A stretch of DNA of 64,000 nucleotides, taken from assembly GCA_013399855.1 (NCBI GenBank), contig VXAY01002054.1:355509-419508 (forward strand), in the 5' to 3' direction. Shown here piece by piece: positions 39,501 to 45,890 of the stretch. The notes beneath the pieces were generated by a model. The model worked only from the letters and a program-made list of their open reading frames with translations. It was not told where the DNA came from and did no database searches. Each line of letters opens with the position of its first letter. The stretch's first letter is position 1. Source of the DNA: Oxyruncus cristatus. Its lineage: Eukaryota > Chordata > Aves > Passeriformes > Cotingidae. Position numbers and translations under genes: made by a program.

Positions 39501-42289
39501 GCTCGAAACATGATTGCCCTTTGCAACTACAAGCCAAAATAAACAGCCTCACTTTCCTCTGTTCCCAGCTCTTATTCCTGCCTAGTTCAGAGGCAATCTC
39601 CCTGCACTGTGCCACTGCAGGGTGTGGAGTGTGGCACCCACAGCATCCAGGGATGCAAGAAAGCATCTGTGAAGGAGGTGGGGAGAGAAGTTGCAGCGAG
39701 TGGGGAGCCCCCTCCTACAGCAGCCTCCACTGGAATGATCTCTGAGGCGCTGGCAGGAGACCCTGCCTTCCTCAGGGCCGGCGAAGCACTGCCCAGCTGC
39801 CACCCTGGCAGCCCAGAGCTGCCCTGGCAGGCAGTTTGCTACCAAATACAGGCTTCGCTGCCAAAACAGCCCCACCGGAGCTGCCTCCCTGCAGGGGTCT
39901 GAGTGTGCCACACGTACAGGGCCCAATCCACACCCAGGGCAGAGTGCACTGGGGCAGGTCCTGGGAGAATGACACAACTTCATCAGGAAAGCTGCAGCTC
40001 TTCCCCTGCTTATTGAAACAGTTCAAACACGGCCCAGGCACAGCCTGTCGCTGCCCTACTTTGGGCCTTAAGTCACAGAAATCCTGGAAAACAGAGCAGG
40101 GGACGAGTCGGGATGGCTCTGCCTGACCTGGTGCTCTAGTGAGGTTCGTGCCTCTGGGCTTCCAGCTCACACTGTGGTCAAACAGTTCCCAGACAGCAGC
40201 AAGGCAGCAGGGCCGGGTGGGATCTGCACCCAGAGCCCCAGGGCAGAAAAGCTGCACTGGGGAGCGGGACAGGCCACAAAGACACAGTTTGCAGTCCTGT
40301 CCACGGGTACACGTCACAGAGGCAAAGCAGCCCCATGCTCATGGGGTAAGGTATTCCTGAGGGAAGGGGCTGCAAGTGTGAAACCACTAGAGCTCTGAGA
40401 CACAGACATGCAGCTAAGAGCACTCAAGTGGGTGTTCACAACACATCATTTCATTTCAATGGCATTTGGCATCAAATTGCTGAGATGGGCTGTAAAACCA
40501 GTGGGCGGGGATTGCTTCTCACTAAAGAAGTTCATTAGATTATAAGTAATTCAGTTACACAGAGAGCAAGTAGAACCTGGGGCTGTTTTGAGGGGCTTTT
40601 CGAAAAAGGTCAAAACAATATATCAGGCAGCTGTTGGGACTGATGGCTGTTGGGAAGAAGATAGTAGATATTCCAAGAGAAGTACTGTACCACAAGTGTA
40701 TTTCTCTTCTGACTGTGTATCTCCATCCTTCTCATACATCATAAAAACATTTTGCAAAAACTGGCACAGCAAAGAAGCCTATCAGCTGAGTTACTGCCAG
40801 CATTGCTGGTGAAGTGAGACACAGCTGTTCTGGAGGACATGCAGGGCTGGAAGCTCCAGCATCTTGTGAAAGGGAGCTGGACCCAGCTCTCTGCTGCTGG
40901 CTCAGCAGGGGACAGAAGCTGCTGCTTCTGCAGAGGCAAAATCCAAAACTAACCCCCAAGCCCCAAGATTTTTCCCGTGGACAGGTGAAGCCATGTGTCC
41001 TCTGGAATGACACACTCTCACTAAGCCCTCATTTGGGAAGGTGAGATATTGCCCTGGCTCACCACCCAGAACGGCTGCTGCTGAGTGGGTGGCAGGACCC
41101 TGGTTTTGACGCCAGGCCAGCCAACTCAGCCTCTTTGCATAAGCACAATTAAACACTGAATTCCCTGGAAGCCTCATGCTGATGGCAGTGGATGGTGTTC
41201 CCCGCCTGAGCAGTCCACCCCTGCTCACCACTGAACCGTTGCATGTATTTAAGTATCCTGCCAAGCAGTAAGATGCTTGGTGTCCTTCTAGGTCGGGGCT
41301 TTTGATGAACAAGCACTTCCACTGGAGTCATAATTCTCCACAGAAGTGTCCCAGAATAACATCAGTCTTGATTCCACGCTATGGTCCTGGTATTCCAGAA
41401 AGGAAGATCATGTGTACCAAATTCTGCATGCACTCAACATTTATTTGAATATATAAGATCTATAAGATGTTGACATGCATTGCAGTCCCACATTATAGTG
41501 AATTTGCTGGGATGGAGTGGTGTGAGTGGAAGACGAATTTCTCTCATTCAGTAACTCTCCCCCTCTGGCTTGGATCTTCAAAGAAAGCCCCAGATTTGCT
41601 TGGTTACAGCTGGTTTTTAGTTTAAGCTGAGTGAAAATAGAATCTGGTCACAGCCTGATTCTGAATGCTGTGGCACACTCTGAAGTCTCATTGGCTTGCA
41701 TGGCACAACCATGCCTTTCAGGACTGTTTCTCTGACTAGCTCAGCCCTGACCCTTCATTTTGAGGCATGGGTAGAAGTGTCTGGACTGCAGGACTGGCTG
41801 TGAAAAAATAACAGCAAAACTAATCAGCCAAGGGGGGGATAGTCAAGGCGCGAGGGTTAAGGGTGTGAGAACGACTACGGGTGCTAACAGTGCCACTCCT
41901 AGCCTGTGCTGCCACTGTTTGAGATGTACATGCTAGACTCCAGTCCACCCCTCTGCCATTCACCAGTATCTCTATTTGTGCTGGATAATTCTGCTAAAAG
42001 GCACCTCCAAAAATTTCACTAAAACATCCTGAATTAATTTTATGAATGGTTATCTCCATTCTGGCTACACTCTCAAATTACTGCAATTTATACTTGCCAC
42101 TTCTTCTCCGGCTACATAATATCTCAAGGATTAACTGGACAGTGTGTAACCTCTCCTTAGTCCTCTGTAACAATGTCTGCTCTCTGTTCCTTTGTCTTAG
42201 CATTCTCTAATCTGTCTGCAGATTCCTGTGCTTCTTTTCTAGGCAATATCCAAGTGTGAAGCTACTTTAGCCATCCATGAGGATGAGAT
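33563..42289 (-). other. GNAO1: GNAO1 intron 2, no gene recognised
   Basis: There is an AT-rich stretch at about 34100-34440 and a full palindromic CRE, TGACGTCA, at 37236-37243. No coding exon or RNA gene is recognised. Opposed frames at 39580-40360 reflect GC-rich sequence. Confidence 0.65.
37236..37243. promoter_or_regulatory. Palindromic cAMP response element (TGACGTCA)
   Basis: This is a full 8-bp CREB/ATF site in CpG-poor intron, next to AT-rich sequence with TTGATTAGC. CpG loss makes intact copies less frequent than chance. There is no direct evidence of function. Confidence 0.3.
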
Positions 42290-42490
42290 TTATTATCTAG
42301 AAGCACACCAATAACACAGTCTTAAAAAAATAAAATAGCAGTCTCTTTCATCAAAATCTAATGAACATACGATTTAATCTTTATTAAGAATTCATTAGGT
42401 TCTCAGCAAGCCTGTCTAATGGAGCCTGACCAGGTGAAATGCTAATGCCTCCATTATATTTAAATTAATTTTCAGCAGTGTTAATTTCCC
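42290..42490. promoter_or_regulatory. TAAT-rich, enhancer-like element in intron 2
   Basis: This AT-rich stretch has at least seven ATTA/TAAT homeodomain cores (for example near 42374, 42395, 42417, 42441 and 42465) and an E-box CAGGTG at 42431-42436. The composition changes sharply to GC-rich DNA at about 42488. It does not resemble CR1 or a simple repeat. The clustering is typical of conserved developmental enhancers, but conservation could not be tested. Confidence 0.35.
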
Positions 42491-42739
42491 CGCGTTGTTC
42501 CCTCATCGCTCTCCGCGGTGCCCACGGCTGCGCGGTGCTCTCCAGATGCCTGCTGCGTGCTCATGGCAACACCGCTGTCCCCACCCAGCCTCCGCACACT
42601 CCACTGGAGTTTCCACACTCACCGACACCTCCCAGTTCCCAACACTACGAGCCCTTCCACCATAGCAGCCTCCTCGGCATTTTCATGGCAAGTACAAAGC
42701 TGCAGGCGTAGCATGCCTTACTCTGAGTCTGTTTAATGA

Positions 42740-42757
42740 AATATATATATATATATA
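42740..42757. repeat. AT dinucleotide microsatellite
   Basis: About eight to nine uninterrupted AT units occur inside intron 2. This is a likely length polymorphism with no other visible role. Confidence 0.95.
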
Positions 42758-43394
42758 ACAGGATATATTTCAGTCCTTTATATACCAATCTAGTCCTGGT
42801 TATTATCTTGATGCAATTTGCTTCAAAAACCAGGAGCTCTGCTCTTGGGAAAACAAGGGGGACTGCACACTAATTGTGTAAGCCAGCAGGGTCACCGCCT
42901 GCCCTCCTGCCTATGGGCTCTGTGTGTGTGCTCTGCTCTTGTGGTACCTACAGCCTCTCCCTTCAGCCAAAACCCATCGCCCGCCATTCCAGCATACTTC
43001 TGCAGAGGCAATTCCTAGAGATTAAATAATTTATTGGTGTTCATCTGCAATGACATCTCCCCTGATCCACCTTTTGCACACGAACAACAGCAAACCAAAC
43101 CCACCCCACCCCAGCCCCAAATCAAACTGCTGGGGTGGAAAGTAGGGTACACAAATGTCGGTGGGGAAAGCCACAGACCCCACTGTGCACTGGAGGTGAG
43201 CCTCCTCACGGCGAGACCTCCCAGCCCCACAGTGCCTTGGGAAACGCACTGCCTCAGGCAGGGATGATGGTTTCGTTGAACCCCCAGGGGTGGATGCAGT
43301 GGCCACAGAGTTGATACAGAAATATCCGGGTCACCTGCTAAGCTACCCTGCCTGGAGGGGAGCTGGGCTAAAGGCCCAGATCTGCCCCCGTGGT
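42758..43394 (-). other. GNAO1: GNAO1 intron 2 between AT repeat and CA-rich tract
   Basis: I see no gene or repeat family. Frames on both strands are chance. GC content rises towards the CACACT tract. Confidence 0.65.
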
Positions 43395-43636
43395 GCACAC
43401 ATACTCACACTGTCACTCACACACACTGGCATGCACACTCACACACTCACACACTCACTCACACACACTCACTCTCACACACTCACTCTCACACACTCAC
43501 TCACACACACTCACACACTCACTCTCACACACTCACTCACACTCACACACACTCACACACTCACTCTCACACACACACACACTCACACACACACTCTCAC
43601 ACACACACACACACTCACACACACACTCACGCACTC
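43395..43636. repeat. CACACT/CACTCA simple repeat tract (about 240 bp)
   Basis: The plus strand is an imperfect mixture of CACA, CACT and CTCT units (CACACTCACACACTCACTCT and similar), broken only at the left end by short non-repeat bases. In the GNAO1 primary transcript it reads as a UG-rich tract (GUGUGAGUGUGUGAGAGUG type) about 1.0-1.3 kb downstream of exon 2. Long serine/threonine/histidine reading frames across it are artefacts. Confidence 0.95.
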
Positions 43637-43703
43637 CCGGGGCGGGCACAGGAGCGCGGGCCAACAGCTCCTCCCCGGCCGCCGCGGGTTCGAGCCCCCA
43701 CCG

Positions 43704-43713
43704 GGCGCTGTCC
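43704..43713 (-). promoter_or_regulatory. Lone REST right half-site
   Basis: GGCGCTGTCC on the plus strand is the reverse complement of the RE1 right half-site GGACAGCGCC. The matching left half is absent at canonical spacing; at 8 bp spacing only about five of nine bases agree. It lies 0.8 kb from the split RE1, in the same CpG-rich block. Function is uncertain. Confidence 0.4.
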
Positions 43714-44340
43714 AGCGCCAACCGCCTGAACGCCGGGACCCGCCCGCCGGCCCGACCGCCAGCACAGACACCCGCATCCCCTCCCGCGTCCCATCCGCAC
43801 CCAGCTCCGAGCCTCTGCCCCTCGCTGAGCAACCCCGGGGGGCCTCCCAGCCACGATCCCTCTGCAACCACCGGCATCGCAAAGCGGCAACCGCTCCCAG
43901 CTGTAATCAAGACCCTGAACCAGCGCCCGGCTCGTTCCGTGATGGCGCCCGCCTCCAACCAGCCCCTCATGTCTGTATCGGTGGGAGGACGGCGTATTTC
44001 AATGTATTTAAATTTATAAAAAAAAAGGGTGTAGGAGGGAGAGAATAGCCGTGCCACGGGTGTACCTCCACCCCAATCAGCCTTCCCTGCACCTGCTTTC
44101 CTACGGGGTGCAATTACTCCAGCCACAGAGATGCTGGGAAGGGACCGTGTGGTGGGGCTTTTCACTGCTGTTTTTTGCACGGTAACATCTAATTAAACAC
44201 GGGGAGAGCGTGTGGGAGGCCCAGGGAGGCGCAGTGTCCGGCACCACAGGGAGACCCGGACCCCTGAGCAGGAGGGGTCTGAATGCGATGGGCGGCCAAG
44301 TTTGTAATTCATTAAGTAAAAGGAGAAGCTAAAAGCTCAA

Positions 44341-44348
44341 TATAAAAG
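44341..44348 (+). promoter_or_regulatory. Plus-strand TATA box (TATAAAAG), possible antisense promoter
   Basis: TATAAAAGGGGC is a strong TATA-box match on the plus strand, at the left edge of the CpG island and about 320 bp from exon 2. Transcription would start near 44370 and run head-on through exons 2 and 1 and the GNAO1 promoter. No open frame of note follows, so any product would be a non-coding antisense RNA. This is a motif match only. Confidence 0.35.
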
Positions 44349-44504
44349 GGGCTTCGAGTGATAGGGAGCGTTGGTTTAAATCCGCAGAGCCGGCAGATAA
44401 CACTCCGACATTAAGCCTAACTGACAGCGGTCCGCTCCACGGGGACACTGCGCGGAGGGGAAGGTGGGCTGCCGGCCCAGCGCCCCTCGGCCGCAGGGCG
44501 ACAC

Positions 44505-44533
44505 TTCAGCACCCGCGGGCCCTGGACAGCGCC
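44505..44533 (+). promoter_or_regulatory. Expanded (split) REST/NRSF RE1 site in GNAO1 intron 2
   Basis: The left RE1 half-site TTCAGCACC (44505-44513) is followed, 10 bp later and in the same orientation, by the right half-site GGACAGCGCC (44524-44533). Both halves match the consensus at every base. In the canonical 21-bp RE1 the halves are 2 bp apart. Here they are 8 bp further apart, which puts the half-site centres about 19 bp apart, inside the 16-19 bp class reported for expanded non-canonical RE1s. REST represses neuronal genes in non-neuronal cells. The site lies 133 bp after the exon 2 donor in the CpG island. Binding is inferred, but chance occurrence of 19 matching bases is very unlikely. 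Confidence 0.85.
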
Positions 44534-44599
44534 GGGCGCGGCGGCCGCGCGGTCCCCTCAGGTAAACATGGCGCCCGCGGCCCTCGCTCACCTCCGCGA

Positions 44600-44600
44600 N
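44600..44600. other. Single undetermined base (N)
   Basis: One N lies between a GCGA and a run of C bases in the C-rich stretch just inside intron 2. It marks low-confidence sequence in a quadruplex-prone region. Confidence 1.
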
Positions 44601-44665
44601 CCTCCCCCCCGCGACCCCCCGCCCCGCCCCCCTCCCGGCACCGCCGCTCCCCCCGCGGCACTTAC

Positions 44666-44708
44666 TTCATCTGCTTCACGATGGTGCTTTTTCCCGACTC
44701 TCCGGCTC
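44666..44708 (-). CDS. GNAO1: GNAO1 exon 2 (P-loop exon, 43 bp; rest of codon 40 to part of codon 54)
   Basis: This exon encodes the end of Gly40, then [13 protein letters not shown] and two bases of Lys54. Joined to exon 1 it completes the Walker A/P-loop GAGESGKS (residues 40-47), which binds the GTP phosphates; Lys46 and Ser47 contact the phosphates and magnesium. A 43-base exon 2 is the standard size in the Gi/Go alpha family. The acceptor is CAACAG|GAGCC and the donor is the strong match AA|GTAAGT (intron 2 begins at 44665). The sequence is intact. The remaining exons, beginning with the one encoding IIHEDGFSGE, are not found in the window and must lie to the left of position 1. Confidence 0.96.
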
Positions 44709-44792
44709 CTGTTGGAAGAGAGATGAGGTGGGATAAGCGCGGGGGGGATGAGGAGGAGGGGGGCAATGAGGGGGCGACCGGCGGGTTCTCAC
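44709..44792 (-). other. GNAO1: GNAO1 intron 1 (84 bp, very short)
   Basis: On the minus strand the intron begins GTGAGAACC, is C-rich through its body, and ends TCTCTTCCAACAG, with several TCAT/CTCAT branch-point-like sequences near the acceptor. It splits codon Gly40 after its first base (G|GA). Its length is a multiple of three and the exon 1 reading frame runs through it without a stop, so a retained intron would add 28 residues just before the P-loop. The length is near the lower limit for vertebrate introns. Splice sites were assigned from the sequence and from the known Gα exon structure. Confidence 0.93.
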
Positions 44793-44910
44793 CGAGCAGG
44801 AGGAGTTTCACGTCTTTGGCCGCGCTGATCCCGTCCTCCTTCAGGTTCTTCTCGATGGCCTTGCTCCGCTCCAGGGCGGCTCTTTCCTCAGCACTCAGGG
44901 TACATCCCAT
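44793..44910 (-). CDS. GNAO1: GNAO1 exon 1 coding part (G-protein alpha-o, residues 1-39 plus first base of codon 40)
   Basis: Gαo is the main heterotrimeric G-protein alpha subunit of neurons. It couples Gi/o-type receptors to ion channels and other effectors at the inner face of the plasma membrane. Read on the minus strand from 44910, the exon begins [20 protein letters not shown], continues through the N-terminal helix that contacts Gβγ, and ends in the KLLLLG strand before the P-loop. Gly2 (myristoylation) and Cys3 (palmitoylation) are present. The [16 protein letters not shown] stretch distinguishes Gαo from the Gαi paralogues, which differ there. The start is secure because GCCGCCATGG is a textbook Kozak context and the lipidation motif needs this Met. 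The exon ends after CTCG at a GTGAGA donor (intron begins 44792), giving 118 coding bases. No break or missing residue is seen. The 5' UTR part of the exon extends upstream to an unknown start site. Confidence 0.97.
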
Positions 44911-44920
44911 GGCGGCGATG

Positions 44921-44958
44921 AAAATTAAAAATAAAAATAAAAAAAATAAAAAAAAAAA
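44921..44958. repeat. A-rich/T-rich low-complexity run in the GNAO1 5' UTR
   Basis: The plus strand is almost pure A with scattered single T bases. In the GNAO1 transcript it would read as about 38 nt of nearly pure U, ending 10 nt before the AUG. It sits inside GC-rich sequence, so the compositional change is abrupt. It could be a slippage-prone tract of variable length. Confidence 0.85.
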
Positions 44959-45185
44959 GGGGGAGGGGGGATGTAGCCCCCGCCGCCTCGGCTGGCTCCC
45001 GCGGGCAGAGAGGGGGAGGCGGCCGGGGGGCAATAAAAGAATCAAAGCAAATGGCCGTGAGGCTCCGGGCAGCGCAGCGCCTCCGCGGCGGGGCTGCCGG
45101 CTCCCTTCTGCCCCTCTCTCCCCGCGCCTGAGCGCTCAGTGCATCCAGCGGGGCTGCTGCGGGCACGGCGAGTTCTTCCCGGCCG

Positions 45186-45229
45186 GGAGGCGGAGGCGGA
45201 GGCGGGGGAGGAGGAGGAGGAGGAGGAAG
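45186..45229. repeat. GGCGGA/GGA purine repeat in the GNAO1 promoter
   Basis: Three GGAGGC-type units lead into a run of GGA triplets on the plus strand (CTCC on the transcribed strand). Such polypurine tracts are common in GC-rich promoters and can form G-quadruplex or triplex structures. It is about 105 bp from the assembly gap, which may have arisen in the same difficult sequence. Confidence 0.8.
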
Positions 45230-45334
45230 CGGGTTGGCGGCGGGGGAGGGTCCGTCCCTCTGCCGTGCTCCCGGCTGTCGCTGTCCCCTCCTGGGCGGGC
45301 GGCGGCGGAGCCGAATGGAGTCGCGGGAGCGGCG

Positions 45335-45452
45335 NNNNNNNNNNNNNNNNNNNNNNNNNNNNNNNNNNNNNNNNNNNNNNNNNNNNNNNNNNNNNNNNNN
45401 NNNNNNNNNNNNNNNNNNNNNNNNNNNNNNNNNNNNNNNNNNNNNNNNNNNN
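45335..45452. other. Assembly gap (118 N)
   Basis: A run of 118 undetermined bases lies inside the CpG island, about 425 bp upstream of the GNAO1 ATG. The missing sequence is flanked by GC-rich DNA and probably includes promoter or transcription-start sequence. Reading frames that cross it are meaningless. Confidence 1.
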
Positions 45453-45518
45453 CTCTGGCTGCCTCCCTGCCCGCGCACTCGCAGCTGGGTCTGCCGTGCT
45501 GGACGGTCTGGAGGAGAA

Positions 45519-45890
45519 GCCAAATGAGGAGCGGCTGAGGGCACTTGGTCTGCTCAGCCTGGAGAAGAGACTGAGGGCAGAGCTCTCTGGGGGTTCCGCT
45601 TCTCTCGAGGGGCAGCACCGACCTCTGCTCTCTGTGACCAGTGACAGGACCCCAGGGAACGGCTGGAGCTGTGCCAGGGGAGGGTTAGGTTGGGTATTAG
45701 GAAAAGGTTCTTCACCCAGAGGGTGGTCAGGCGCTGGAACAGGCTCCCCAGGGCAGCGGTCACAGCATCGAGCCTGCCAGGGTTCAGGAAACATTTGGAC
45801 AACGCTCTCAGGCACACGGTGTGGTTCTTGGGGTTGTCCTGTGCAGGGCCAGGAGGTGGATTCGATGATCCCTGTGGGTTGCTTCCAAGC
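45519..45890 (+). mobile_element. CR1 LINE fragment just upstream of the GNAO1 promoter
   Basis: Sense-strand CR1 landmarks appear in order: 'tgctcagcctggagaagaga', 'ctctgtgaccagtgacagga', 'gttaggttgggtattaggaa', 'gttcttcacccagagggtgg', 'gctggaacaggctccccagg' and 'gattcgatgatccctgtggg'. The 'tcaggcacacggtgtggttc' and 'tgtcctgtgcagggccagga' segments are typical of one bird CR1 subgroup (I think J-like). The element is 5'-truncated, points away from GNAO1, and starts about 65 bp right of the assembly gap. It lacks the terminal short repeats, so the last bases of its 3' end are missing. Confidence 0.9.

Larger units (their letters stand above)
43637..44665. promoter_or_regulatory. CpG-rich start of GNAO1 intron 2 (CpG island, intronic part)
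   Basis: Two GC-rich CpG blocks (about 43637-43960 and 44360-44665) flank a less GC-rich middle. Together with the promoter they form a CpG island of about 1.7 kb over the first two exons. The block contains the split REST site, the lone half-site, a plus-strand TATA box, a YY1-like AACATGGCG (44565-44573), and an SP1-like CCCCGCCCC run near 44622. Next to exon 2 (44601-44660) the transcribed strand carries repeated G-runs. No protein-coding exon is seen, and the long reading frames here result from the high GC content and the neighbouring tandem repeat. Confidence 0.75.
44911..45334 (-). promoter_or_regulatory. GNAO1: GNAO1 5' UTR and proximal promoter, CpG island
   Basis: This GC- and CpG-rich DNA lies directly upstream of the GNAO1 start codon, where a TATA-less neuronal CpG-island promoter is expected. 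It contains GC-box-like GGGCGGGCGG (about 45293-45302), a GGCGGA/GGA repeat at 45186-45229, and a T-rich run on the transcribed strand just before the Kozak sequence. An ATGGCGGC element resembling a YY1 site (44909-44916, plus strand) overlaps the start codon. No convincing TATA box is seen on the minus strand. The transcription start cannot be fixed, and the distal part is lost in the assembly gap. The promoter role is inferred from position and composition. Confidence 0.8.

Noticed and set aside
43684..43700. GGTTCGAGCCC, a match to the tRNA B box
   Set aside because: The flanking bases do not form a five-pair T stem, and no A box or cloverleaf is found upstream.
43290..44048. 252-codon plus-strand frame rich in His, Thr, Ser and Leu
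   Set aside because: It is translation of the CACACT tract and adjoining GC-rich DNA. The overlapping 209- and 215-codon frames have the same origin.
44662..45045. In-frame N-terminal extension of Gαo upstream of the Kozak ATG
   Set aside because: The upstream frame is open, but its first possible start is TTG, with no ATG. The hydrophobic F/L run is only the T-rich leader, and Gαo needs Met1-Gly2-Cys3 for lipidation.
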